Under the pieces are notes generated by a model. That model was not told where the DNA came from, did not search any database, and saw only the letters and a list, made by a program, of their open reading frames with translations. The translations under genes and the position numbers were made by a program. Positions 17,268 to 26,486 of a stretch of DNA of 64,000 bases are shown in pieces. Numbering within the stretch: the first letter of the stretch is position 1; the number at the start of each line of letters is the position of its first letter. This stretch comes from UBA7455 sp026713185 (GTDB taxonomy: Bacteria > Pseudomonadota > Gammaproteobacteria > Pseudomonadales > Azotimanducaceae). Location of the stretch: contig OY762456.1 in the NCBI GenBank assembly GCA_963665785.1, positions 62,001-126,000 on the forward strand. The letters are read 5' to 3'.

Positions 17268-18326
17268 TCAGCGATTCTCAGCGGCTGCCCGTAGCGTGTC
17301 GAGCACGCTCTGGTCAAGTTTCTTCGCCTTTTCATCGGTCCCTTTCTCGACCCTCATCTGTGCAAATTTTATCGGCGAAAAACCAGCAGAACCGATTGTA
17401 TCGGGAGAAAAACCGTCGCTTAATAGCTGCTCAACAATCTCGATCTGGCTGCCGAACATAACGGCCATAAATAGCAACGAGTCATTGCCGTCAGTATCCG
17501 CTTCCAAAGCTTTGGCCAAAAGCCCGTTTGCATACAGAAGATCGAGTGCCTGCCGCCCGCTTCGCAGTGCGCATGGGACAACGGAATAATAGCCAAGTGA
17601 TTGAATATCGATTTGCGCTCCTGCATCAATCAACATCTTCGCGGTGTCCCATTGGCTGCATTGAATTGCCTGCGCGAGTGGCGGTCCAATAGTGCCTTCG
17701 TCTTCGTCTATTGCCGACGCGTCTTCTGCCAAGGCGGATTTAAGGCCGGCCACATCGCCTAGTGCCGCCAAGTTGCCCAGGGACAACTTAGGATCGAGCT
17801 CGAGGATTAATTGAATCCGCTTTTGATCTCCTGTGAGGATTGCGATCGATATCGGCGATGTGCCCTCTTCATAGGGGTCAAGCCCGAGCTCCGGCTGCGT
17901 TGCAAGGCGTTTTCGAACTCGATCTATGTCTGCTTTTGATAGGAACGACTTTCGCATTTCTGAGTCGTCCAGATTCTCCTCAAAAACATCGTCGTTTTTC
18001 TGGCCGGCGAGATGCCCCTCAATAAGCGCCGTGAAATGCCCCTTGCTGCGCATACTCGACACGTTTTCGAATTGACCACCATTAAATATCAGCAGTGTCG
18101 GTAACCCTCTAACATTGTACTGTTTGCACAACTCGAGTTCGTCATCGGCATTGATTTTGACAATTTTGGCTCTGCCGGAAAACTCTTCCGCCAATGCCTC
18201 CATCGTCGGGTTTAACGATTTACACGGACCGCACCACGGCGCCCAAAAATCTACGAGCACGGGAATTTTCGATTCCAATACCGTTTCCGCGAAATCGCCG
18301 CTAGTTACTTGCAAAAGATCACTCAC
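17268..18326 (-). CDS. Thioredoxin-ankyrin fusion protein
   Basis: 352 residues. The first ~110 form a thioredoxin fold with active site WCGPCK (Cys32, Cys35) in FWAPWCGPCKSLNPTMEALA and the cis-Pro loop VRGLPTLLIFNGG. No signal peptide is visible, so it should act in the cytoplasm. Residues ~150-345 are ankyrin-like repeats, such as GTSPISIAILTGDQKRIQLI, GPPLAQAIQCSQWDTAKMLI and SLLFMAVMFGSQIEIVEQLL. The combination would couple disulfide reduction to a protein-binding scaffold. It lies 26 bp after the TonB receptor gene and two genes after trxB, its probable reductase. Confidence 0.88.
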   Translation of the reverse strand: MSDLLQVTSGDFAETVLESKIPVLVDFWAPWCGPCKSLNPTMEALAEEFSGRAKIVKINADDELELCKQYNVRGLPTLLIFNGGQFENVSSMRSKGHFTALIEGHLAGQKNDDVFEENLDDSEMRKSFLSKADIDRVRKRLATQPELGLDPYEEGTSPISIAILTGDQKRIQLILELDPKLSLGNLAALGDVAGLKSALAEDASAIDEDEGTIGPPLAQAIQCSQWDTAKMLIDAGAQIDIQSLGYYSVVPCALRSGRQALDLLYANGLLAKALEADTDGNDSLLFMAVMFGSQIEIVEQLLSDGFSPDTIGSAGFSPIKFAQMRVEKGTDEKAKKLDQSVLDTLRAAAENR

Positions 18327-18352
18327 TTATCCATCTCCGCTTCGACGCACGA

Positions 18353-21145
18353 TCACAAGAAGTCAAATGATTTTCTTACTTCCAGATACACCGTTCGGCC
18401 TCGAACATCGACGCGACGACTGTCAAAGGGCGCGCCATTCTCATTGAAGTACAGGGGAAAATCCTCATCAGCCAGGTTTCGAACACCGCCGTAGAAAGAG
18501 AAGCCGTTTGACAATTCCAGACGACCTGTCAGGTCGAGCGTCAGGTAGCTGTCAACTTTCTGGATCCGCGGAGTTGGGTCATCGGGCGTGATGAACTCGT
18601 TCTCGTAGCTACTCGAGTAAGTGGCAGATAGCTGTGCACCGTAGCTATCTCGGGCCCAGCCAACCCAAGCCCTCGCTTTAGTTCTATCGGGTCCATTTTG
18701 CTGTCCTTCTCGTCGAACCCTTTCTTCCGTCGGAAAGAGTTGATCGTAGACTTCAAAGGTACGGGTGCCAGCAATGCCCAGATCGAACATTCCCCAATCA
18801 GTGTCAAAAACATAGTCCAACGCTACATCCGCTGCGCGAAGACCGGACTCTGAGAAGTTAAACGGTTGGGCCACGTACGTTGTAATAATGCCCTGCTCGT
18901 CTCGAATAACGCTTTCTGTCAGATAGATGTCGGGCGCCAGGAAGATCAAGCTGAATGTGTTTCCAACCGCGTCTTCGGTAGTAATCTCAGTGTATGACGC
19001 AGACACTGTCAAACCATCCAATGAGCCGCTGGGTTTCCAGTCAAAGCCGAAACTCTGCGTGTCGGAGACTTCGGGCTTTAGGTTAGGGTTTCCCACGAAC
19101 GCTAGCGGAAGATCAACGATCGGGAGGCCGTTAACTGGGTCAGTGGTTGCACCGGCACCAGCCAGCAGCACATCCAGAAACCCAGTGACCGTGGGATTCG
19201 GGTCGATGAGCAAGAGATCCTCCAATTGAGGTGCCTTGAACGACTCACCGAAATTTGCACGAATCTTGAAATCCGGGGTGATATACCATGCAAGCCCGAT
19301 TGACGGCGAGGTGTTGGAGAAGAGCGTATCGATCTTCTCTCCATCGAATGTGGCATCAACGGAGTACTCCTCCCATCGAGCCGCTACTCGCAATTCCAGC
19401 GAGTGAATTCCGCTCACGCTAGTATCGCCCCCGATTAGAGGCAGACTGATTTCTGTAAACACAGCTGTGATGTCTCGCTCCGGTGTTCTGCCCCCGAACG
19501 ATTCGCCTCCCGGAACTGAAAACAAGGTCTCCTCATTTCGAAGATCTATACTGATCGCCGTGGCGACTGGGCCGGCTGGCAGCTCAAACAACGTGCCAGA
19601 GCCCACCAATTGCAGCTGAGAAATCGTGTTTTCTTCATCGATTCCGCTCGGCACGAAGAGCCCTTGGAGGGTTGCGGGATTTTGCTGAGAACCGTCACCG
19701 AATAGGTTGAGCGCGGTTGCCGGGTCGGAATCGGCCAGAACCGCAGCAAATCTATTCGCATCAATGGCACTAAAGAAATCTGCCGTATCCTGAGATTCCT
19801 TGCCGTGGTTCAAAATGGCCTCCAACGACCAATCTTTGAATCCGAGCTGCAAACTGCCGCCGAGAACGACACCGAATGATTCTGTCTCAGTTTTGACACT
19901 CACTCGTGGAATAAGGCCGGCGGCAACTTCTCCATCAAACTGATATGTAGAAACATTCAAGTCTTCCCCTGTTGCATTGAACGCGTTAGTGGTCGGCACC
20001 GACAGTGTGTCGCGAACCAGCGGCGCGGAAGCTTCTGCGAAATTGTCCGACACACTGAAGTTGGCTTCAGCAAACATCGAAAACCGATCGGTCACGTCTT
20101 GGTCAAAGCGCAGGTACGCTGAAACTTGCTCGCTTTCTGCAGACACGTCCTGCGGCACTTGATCAAGAGGCGCCAAATTACTAATGCTAAAATCCGCTAC
20201 CGTAACGGGCACAGATGCATCACGACTGCGGTCCACTCCCCCGTAGAATGCGCCGGGTGTTGTTACAAAGGTACCTATTGGAAAAACACCCGGAAGCAAC
20301 ACCCCGAGGTCAACCGTTACGTCCGCACCATTAATCGCACCCGGCGCGGCCTGCGGGTTCGAAAAACGAAAATCCGGACCGCCAATAGACGTGAAGTTTC
20401 TTGTCGAATAACCGACAGCTGATGCAAGTATCGTGTCCTGCTTTTTGTAACCAACGGAGCCGTTTAGAGAGCCGCTTTCCCACGCAGTTCCAAAGCTTGC
20501 CTCTAGCGCCATAATGTCCCCACCGTTGGCACCCTCGTCGTAGCGCACCGATAACACCTCAGGGAGATCGTAACCCTGCACCAGTACGATGTTGATTACA
20601 CCGGCGACCGCATCGGCCCCATATATGGCTGAGGCGCCATCAGTCAAAACCTCGATCCGCTCAATCGCCGCAAACGGGATCGAATTAATGTTCGCACCGC
20701 GATCGAGGTTGGACGGAGAACCCGCGGGACGTCGTCCGTTCACAAGGACCAGGGTGTTTTCGGACCCGAACCCTCTGAGGTTCGCGCTGCCAACACCCAA
20801 AGAGCTCCTGGACGATGTTCCATCCAACGAAGTTACAGAGGTTCTCGAAACGGCATTCTGAGGCAAGACTGCCAAAGCTTGCTCGAGCGTTGAAATGCCC
20901 TGTGCCAATAGATCTGCTTTCGTAATCACCGTAACTGGCGAGGTCTCATTTCCGACCTTTAAGTGCGAGCCAACAACCGTAATCACTTCAATAGTATCTG
21001 CGTCTGAACTATTGGCCGTCGATGCATCTTCAGTCTGAGCGAATGCAAGCGGCGCGCTAAGTCCAAGGACGAGGCCACAGAAAATTGAAATCAAACCACG
21101 ACCTGAAGCCAATTGGGCATGCTGCAATGTGCAATGGGTGTTCAT
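18353..21145 (-). CDS. TonB-dependent outer-membrane receptor
   Basis: 930 residues with an N-terminal signal region ending near PLAFAQ, then a plug domain starting ITVVGSHLKVGNETSPVTVI, with STLEQALAVLPQNAV, SANLRGFGSENTLVLVNGRR and IERIEVLTDGASAIYGADAVAGVINI. The C-terminal beta-barrel has LKPEVSDTQSFGFDWKPSG and ends in aromatic RKSFDFL, typical of outer-membrane barrels. There is no N-terminal signalling (STN) domain, unlike the receptor at 31061. Receptors of this plug type are often next to peptidases, including lasso-peptide isopeptidase loci. The neighbours here (trxB, Trx-ankyrin, peptide-type ABC, TldD/E, PepF) suggest a peptide ligand, which is an inference. Confidence 0.93.
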   Translation of the reverse strand: MNTHCTLQHAQLASGRGLISIFCGLVLGLSAPLAFAQTEDASTANSSDADTIEVITVVGSHLKVGNETSPVTVITKADLLAQGISTLEQALAVLPQNAVSRTSVTSLDGTSSRSSLGVGSANLRGFGSENTLVLVNGRRPAGSPSNLDRGANINSIPFAAIERIEVLTDGASAIYGADAVAGVINIVLVQGYDLPEVLSVRYDEGANGGDIMALEASFGTAWESGSLNGSVGYKKQDTILASAVGYSTRNFTSIGGPDFRFSNPQAAPGAINGADVTVDLGVLLPGVFPIGTFVTTPGAFYGGVDRSRDASVPVTVADFSISNLAPLDQVPQDVSAESEQVSAYLRFDQDVTDRFSMFAEANFSVSDNFAEASAPLVRDTLSVPTTNAFNATGEDLNVSTYQFDGEVAAGLIPRVSVKTETESFGVVLGGSLQLGFKDWSLEAILNHGKESQDTADFFSAIDANRFAAVLADSDPATALNLFGDGSQQNPATLQGLFVPSGIDEENTISQLQLVGSGTLFELPAGPVATAISIDLRNEETLFSVPGGESFGGRTPERDITAVFTEISLPLIGGDTSVSGIHSLELRVAARWEEYSVDATFDGEKIDTLFSNTSPSIGLAWYITPDFKIRANFGESFKAPQLEDLLLIDPNPTVTGFLDVLLAGAGATTDPVNGLPIVDLPLAFVGNPNLKPEVSDTQSFGFDWKPSGSLDGLTVSASYTEITTEDAVGNTFSLIFLAPDIYLTESVIRDEQGIITTYVAQPFNFSESGLRAADVALDYVFDTDWGMFDLGIAGTRTFEVYDQLFPTEERVRREGQQNGPDRTKARAWVGWARDSYGAQLSATYSSSYENEFITPDDPTPRIQKVDSYLTLDLTGRLELSNGFSFYGGVRNLADEDFPLYFNENGAPFDSRRVDVRGRTVYLEVRKSFDFL

Positions 21146-21247
21146 ATGTAATCCCCCTTAGAGACCGATCAATCGCTTTTTGGATTAACGGCACCATAAC
21201 CGGCGAACCTTACGATCGTCTGACTGCCGGGGAGACTGTCGTTTGGT

Positions 21248-22198
21248 TTAGCTGGCAGTGCTTTCGTCAAGGTATTTTTCGGCATCCAATGCGGCCATAC
21301 ACCCCGATCCCGCGGAGGTCACGGCTTGTCGATAGACGTGGTCCGCGACATCGCCGGCTGCGAATACACCCGGCACGCTGGTCGCAGTAGCGCCACCATC
21401 AAGGCCACTTCTGACCTGGATGTAGCCACCCTTCATGTTGAGTTGATTCTCGAAAATCGTCGTGTTTGGCTTATGCCCCACAGCGATGAATACCCCGGCC
21501 AGATTCAGATCACGCAGCTTCGAGTTTTCAACATGTTTGATACGCACGCCCGTTACGCCGTTGTCGTCGCCCAGTACTTCTTCCAAAGTGTGATTCCACA
21601 CAATATTGACATTGCCAGACTTGGCTTTGTCGAACAATTTATCCTGTAGAATTTTCTCGGCACGGAGCTCGTCGCGACGATGCACCAAGGTAACGTTCGA
21701 TGCAATGTTCGATAGATACGACGCGTCCTCTACAGCGGTATTGCCACCGCCAATCACTGCGACGTCGTTCCCTTTGTAGAAGAATCCGTCGCAAGTTGCG
21801 CACGCGCTCACCCCCAGGCCTTTGTAGCGCTCCTCTGACGGTAGCCCCAAGTACATTGCAGAGGCGCCGGTAGCAATAATCAGCGCATCGCAATGATACT
21901 CGGCCTCGCCATGCAAAACGAACGGGCGGACAGAAAGATCAACAACCTCAATGTGATCAAGAACGATCTGTGTATCAAATCGTTCCGCATGCAGGCGCAT
22001 TCGGTCCATCAAGTCTGGGCCCTGAAGGCCTTCAACATCTCCAGGCCAATTGTCTACGTCGGTCGTCGTCGTCAACTGACCACCCGCCTCCGAGCCGGTA
22101 ATTACCACAGGATTGAGATTCGCGCGCGCAGCGTAGACGGCGGCCGTGTATCCGGCAGGCCCTGATCCGAGAATAATCAATTTGTGATGGTTGGACAT
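21248..22198 (-). CDS. trxB: Thioredoxin reductase
   Basis: 316 residues, normal length. FAD-binding IILGSGPAGYTAAVYAARAN at the N-terminus, redox-active CATC at residues 133-136 in VSACATCDGFF, NADPH-binding VAVIGGGNTAVEDA and C-terminal GVFAAGDVADHVYRQA. The ATG at 22198 is preceded by GGGAG. Reduces thioredoxin with NADPH in the cytoplasm. It sits 53 bp downstream of pepF and 102 bp upstream of the TonB receptor, same strand, and probably serves the thioredoxin-ankyrin protein as well as general redox needs. Whether the genome has another trxB cannot be seen here. Confidence 0.96.
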   Translation of the reverse strand: MSNHHKLIILGSGPAGYTAAVYAARANLNPVVITGSEAGGQLTTTTDVDNWPGDVEGLQGPDLMDRMRLHAERFDTQIVLDHIEVVDLSVRPFVLHGEAEYHCDALIIATGASAMYLGLPSEERYKGLGVSACATCDGFFYKGNDVAVIGGGNTAVEDASYLSNIASNVTLVHRRDELRAEKILQDKLFDKAKSGNVNIVWNHTLEEVLGDDNGVTGVRIKHVENSKLRDLNLAGVFIAVGHKPNTTIFENQLNMKGGYIQVRSGLDGGATATSVPGVFAAGDVADHVYRQAVTSAGSGCMAALDAEKYLDESTAS

Positions 22199-22251
22199 TT
22201 GAACTCCCTAATTAGTTAAGCAATCGAACGCACACCGGACGTGGCCGTAAC

Positions 22252-23577
22252 CTAAGTCTGAATCTCATCGAGTAGCGCCTCAAATTCATCCACTTTGTGA
22301 GCGAATCCCGCGATCGTGTCTCGCCAAAACTCTTCGTTGCTCAAACTCACGCCTAGATGTTTTTCCGCGAGTTCTTCTGCTGTCATACGTCCGCTATCAC
22401 GCAATATTGCTTTGTATCGCGACGAAAATTCAGCGCCGAATTGGCCACGACGTGTATATAGACCCAAACTAAATAGATAGCCGAACAAATAGGGGAAGTT
22501 GTAGAAACTCAGCCCAGAAATATAGTAGTGCAGCTTGCTGGCCCAGAACATCGGGTCCGGTTCCGTGAGCGAGTCGCCATACCACGTTTGCCATGCTTCG
22601 CTCATTAGAGACTTCAATTCTGCGGGGCGTAGCGGTCGCTCGCTTCGTGCCTCGTAGAAATTGCGTTCAAACTCGAAACGTGCCGGAATATTTAGGAGGA
22701 ATCCCGTCAACGAACAAACGTCTTCCCACAGAATATCCAGGCGTTGCTGCGGCGTAGTCGCTTTTGCTAAGAGCGCGTCGCGAACCATCGTCTCGCCCAA
22801 AATACTGGCGGTCTCAGCCAATGACATTCCGCAATCAAGCTGGCTGTCAGGCATGTCGCGCATCACCCAGAAGTGAAACGCATGTCCCAGTTCATGAGCG
22901 AGCGTAATGACATCGCTCTGACTGCCACAATAGGTCATGTAAACACGAGGTGAACGCGACTTTGGGAACACCGTGCAATACGCACCGGGACGTTTACGCG
23001 GCCCGACGGTGCCTTCGATCCAGCGGTTCTTAGCCATCATGTGGACGAACTCACCCATACTCGGATCGACGTTGCCAAAGGCATCTGCGATGATCTCAAT
23101 TGCGTCGTCAAATCCAATGACCTGAGCGTCAGTATCATCGACAACAGGTGCTGGAGCTTGCAGGTCCCAGGGAGAAAAGCCTGGTTTTCCGTAGGCTCGT
23201 CCTTGCAGTTTCGCAGCGCGCTGCGCCAGCTCGCGGGCATCAGAGGCTGCTTTGAGCAAAGCATTAAGACTGGTGTTGCTTATTTTGTTCTGGTGAACCG
23301 GCGCGTCTAAGAAGTGGACCGTTTTCTGGCGGCTGCGTTGGCTGCAGAGCTCCAAGCGCCATCCGGCGATGGAATTAATCGCGGCAGCGCAACTCTCTTC
23401 ATGCAGTTCCCATGATGCGTTAATCGCAGTCCATGCGGCGCGGCGTCGTTCTTCGTCTGCCGACGCCAATAAGCTACCGGCTTCAGCAAGCCCAGTTATT
23501 CGAGAATGACCGGGGCCTCCGAGCTCACATATCAATGTTCCTGATAGTTGATCGTAGAGTGCCCCCCATGCGTGAAT
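22252..23577 (-). pseudogene. pepF: Oligoendopeptidase F (M3 family), 5'-truncated by IS91-type 3' end
   Basis: About 441 residues of an M3B zinc peptidase remain: zinc motif HELGH in VITLAHELGHAFHFWVM, plus WIEGTVGPRKRPGAYCTVFP, PRVYMTYCGSQ and IPARFEFERNFYEARSERPL. Full-length relatives have ~600 residues, so ~150 N-terminal residues are lost at 23577/23578, where the IS91-type repeat begins. The open frame continues to 23817, but that part is antisense transposase. The catalytic domain is preserved and the frame is clean, so a shortened protein might still be made. It is the first gene in the peptide-handling run and would break down oligopeptides in the cytoplasm. Confidence 0.85.
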
Positions 23578-24101
23578 ATGAACTTGACGAGATTTCATGG
23601 GGTGTTCTCCCCGAACAGCAAACTGCGGGGAAAAGTGGTGCCCGCGAAAGCCAAGGATGAGCGCTCGGACAAAGCCAGTGGCTACGGACAGACCTGGGCA
23701 CAGCGACTTAAGCGCGTCTTCGCAATAGATACTGAGAAATGCGAGAAGTGCGGCGGAACAATGAAAGTAATCGCATGCATCGAGGATCCCGAAGTCATTG
23801 ACAAGATCCTGAAACACCTCGGCCTCGATGAATGCTCAACTGTCGGTAACCGATCACCACCCAACCCGACAGGTGCAGATATCTTCGCACTCTCTTAACG
23901 CCGCGACACACTATCGTGGCGCGACCGCCCTCGCACTGGCTGCCGAGCGGCAGAGCCTGGCATCCAAAACTAACCCAAATTGCGTCATCCAGATGCGACA
24001 TTCCCGCTCCGACTGACCGCTTCACCACCCACATTCACGACAAAAGCCCAGCAACAAAGATTTCGCATTGAGAAAGATGGCGTTTATTTGACTTATACTC
24101 G
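23578..24101 (+). repeat. 524-bp direct repeat, copy 2: IS91-type 3' end inserted beside pepF
   Basis: Same sequence as 7417-7940, including the last ~107 codons of the transposase (frame ending at 23898) and the 203-bp noncoding 3' terminus. It has no transposase N-terminus. Its left edge cuts pepF; its right edge lies 28 bp before the sulfatase stop. A constant 3' end with a truncated 5' end is what one-ended IS91-type events or a later recombination between copies would leave. Confidence 0.9.
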
Positions 24102-24128
24102 CCTGGGCTGTCAGCCTTTAGGCGACCG

Positions 24129-25523
24129 TTAGAATGTCCAGTTGATAGGGACACCATCTACGGCGAATGAATCCATGCCTTTAGCAGCGTAAGAGGGCCA
24201 AAGTGGATCAACGTTGCCACTGTTCCACTGTTCCCAGCTTGCGGTTAACTGCTTGACGATATCCGGTCTCTTCGCAGCCAGGTTTGTCTTTTCGCCAATG
24301 TCCTTGGAGAGGTCGTAAAGCCAGTACCGATTCGCCGCAAAAATAAGTTTCCAGTCACCGTCCCGAGTCGCCCAAATCTTACCAGCTCGCCAAAACAGCT
24401 TGTCGTGAGGTTTGATGCTGTTTGATCCGTTGAGATAAGGAAGGAGGTTAACACCATCCATGGATTTGCCTTTGGGTAGCTTGCCACCGGCGGCGGCTAT
24501 CGTAGTGGGGAAGATGTCCAACGTGCTGATCGGATGTTTGTAGGTCACGCCTTGAGGGATCCCGGCTGGCCATTTCATCGCGAATGGTACAAGTACGCCC
24601 CCTTCGTACATCGTTTGTTTACCTAGACGAAGTGGATCGTTGTTGCAGTAGTCGGCATTGCCAGCGCCATTGTCACTGGTGAAGATCACCAGCGTGTTCT
24701 CTTCCAGACCGTGTTTGGCCAACGTATCCAACAGAATGCCGATACCGTCATCCAGGGCAGACGTCATCGCTGCGTAGATACGGGTTTCTTCGTCTTTGAT
24801 ATTTGGAAAACGGGCGTAGTACTTCATCGTCGCCTGAAGGGGTTGATGAGTAGCAAGATGCGGCAGGTAGAGAAAAAACGGGCGCTCTTTATGCTTTTCG
24901 ATGAAAGCGACCGCTTCGCGGGTAAATGCCTCCGTAATATATTCATCTTCCTGTATCGTCGTGGTGCCGCGTTGCAGACTATCGCGGCCAACCCACTTTC
25001 CAGATGGTGTTAATCGGGGTGGGCGAGTACCCCTCACATCATCTCGGGTCGGATCGATATAGTCAGTTGCTCCGCCGAAAAAACCGAAGAATTCATCAAA
25101 CCCTCGATTTACCGGATGGAATTTTTCTGCCATACCCAGATGCCATTTACCTACCATGCCAGTGACGTAACCCGCTTCTTTCATCGCATCTGCCAGGGTT
25201 ACCTCGGACGGTGGGAGACCATCGTCGCTTTTTTCGCCTATCCGCGGAAGGAATTCGTGCCCAAACCGTTGCTGGTGGCGACCGGTGAGCAGGCCGGCCC
25301 GGGAAGGAGAACACACCGGAGACGAAACATAGCCGTCAGTAAACAAAACGCCTTCGCTGGCGAGACGATTAATGTTTGGCGTCGGAACCATGTCGCAGCC
25401 GTAGAGTTCAGTATCGCAATAGCCGAGGTCGTCAGCAAAAATCAGGACGACATTGGGAGGTGTGTTATCAGCACCGTAGCTATGCATCGTGCAGGCTAGC
25501 GCCAGAATGAGAAAAAGTCGCAT
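24129..25523 (-). CDS. Secreted sulfatase (S1 family)
   Basis: 464 residues with signal peptide MRLFLILALACTMHSYGA. Metal-binding DD in NVVLIFADDLGYCDTELYG; the formylglycine motif is C-S-P-S-R in SPVCSPSRAGLLTGR, modified by an FGE-type enzyme encoded elsewhere. Also MVGKWHLGM, FTSDNGAGN and the C-terminal substrate region LFWRAGKIWATRDGDWKLI. It should hydrolyse sulfate esters in the periplasm or outside, probably from a sulfated glycan, though the exact substrate cannot be read. Unlike the truncated sulfatase at 2437-3132 it has all catalytic elements. Upstream, 104 bp separate it from the divergent reductase gene. Confidence 0.92.
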   Translation of the reverse strand: MRLFLILALACTMHSYGADNTPPNVVLIFADDLGYCDTELYGCDMVPTPNINRLASEGVLFTDGYVSSPVCSPSRAGLLTGRHQQRFGHEFLPRIGEKSDDGLPPSEVTLADAMKEAGYVTGMVGKWHLGMAEKFHPVNRGFDEFFGFFGGATDYIDPTRDDVRGTRPPRLTPSGKWVGRDSLQRGTTTIQEDEYITEAFTREAVAFIEKHKERPFFLYLPHLATHQPLQATMKYYARFPNIKDEETRIYAAMTSALDDGIGILLDTLAKHGLEENTLVIFTSDNGAGNADYCNNDPLRLGKQTMYEGGVLVPFAMKWPAGIPQGVTYKHPISTLDIFPTTIAAAGGKLPKGKSMDGVNLLPYLNGSNSIKPHDKLFWRAGKIWATRDGDWKLIFAANRYWLYDLSKDIGEKTNLAAKRPDIVKQLTASWEQWNSGNVDPLWPSYAAKGMDSFAVDGVPINWTF

Positions 25524-25627
25524 GGATGAATCCGTGGGTTATTATTTAAGAAGCGAAGAATACGTGGCGTGAGCCATCGCTGTAAACCGCGTACCGTTAT
25601 CTCCTTTCTCGACTTAGGACAAAAATA

Positions 25628-26299
25628 ATGCCAGCAGTTTCCGGACCTTCCGATGGATCTGTTGCCGTAACCGGCGCTGCCGGTTTCGTCGGCGCGCATC
25701 TCGTCAAAAATCTTGTTGAACACGGTTACAACGTGCATGCCTGTGTGCGCGATACCGGTCGTGAGGACAAAATGTCGTACCTTCGAGATATTGCTGACAA
25801 GGGTCCTGGTAGCGTCAAGTTCTTCTCATGTGATTTGTACGATGCCGCAAAGGGCGCCTATGACGAGCCGTTTTCAGGTTGCTCTGCGGTATTTCACGTG
25901 GCTGCGGATATCGGCAGCGATGCAGACACCTATGGTCGCGTCACGCCATTAAAACAATACGAGGGTATCGCCGATATGACTGCCGCCATCATGGAATCGT
26001 GCAGGAAAGCTGGCACGGTAAAGCGGGTGATCTATACCTCATCCGTTGCCGCAATTCTGGGTCCGGGAGGTCCTGATCGACCCGATGATCATATATTCAC
26101 CGAAGATGATTGGTGCGGGGGTACCTATGAGACGCTGGAAGAGCGTCATACCACCGAAGATGGGGAGATGACCTGGACCAACGAGAAGAAAGCGTATGGC
26201 AAGGGCAAGCTGGATGCGGAGCGGCTGTGTAATGACTTTGGTGAGGAAAGCGGCATCGATGTTATTTCCATATGCCCATTTCACATGTGTCAAACATAA
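25628..26299 (+). pseudogene. NAD(P)-dependent epimerase/reductase (extended SDR), C-terminally truncated
   Basis: About 220 residues of a dihydroflavonol-reductase-like SDR: nucleotide-binding VTGAAGFVGAHLVKNL, AVFHVAADIGS, VKRVIYTSSVAAILG, and the catalytic Tyr-Lys in KKAYGKGKLDAERL. Relatives have ~330-350 residues. At about 26285 (ISICPFHM) the family sequence stops and a different frame, ending KARERAYSSPI at 26399, takes over; I do not recognise that tail. Substrate-binding C-terminal residues are lost, so activity is unlikely. This is another host gene joined abruptly to unrelated DNA close to a mobile-element end (26431). Confidence 0.75.
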
Positions 26300-26430
26300 G
26301 TTGAGTGATCGAAAACCTGGCGAGCGCTATGATCTAAAGGACATCAACAAAAATATCCCGATGAAGGCCCGGGAGCGTGCCTACAGTTCTCCCATCTGAT
26401 ATACACCGTAGAATAAAAAGGATACCCAAC

Positions 26431-26486
26431 ACTGCCCGGTGGCTTGTCAGCTGAGAGCCTTGCTCATCAACCAGCATTCAGTGGGT
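26431..26486. repeat. 133-bp repeat, copy B, left part (before the IS)
   Basis: Matches 1999-2054. Its last 11 bases attcagtgggt (26476-26486) are repeated at 28554-28564 on the other side of the IS, as expected for a target-site duplication. Confidence 0.85.

Noticed and set aside
23578..23817. N-terminal extension of the pepF reading frame
   Set aside because: It is the complement of IS91 transposase DNA; the same antisense frame appears at the intact element (around 7417-7656).
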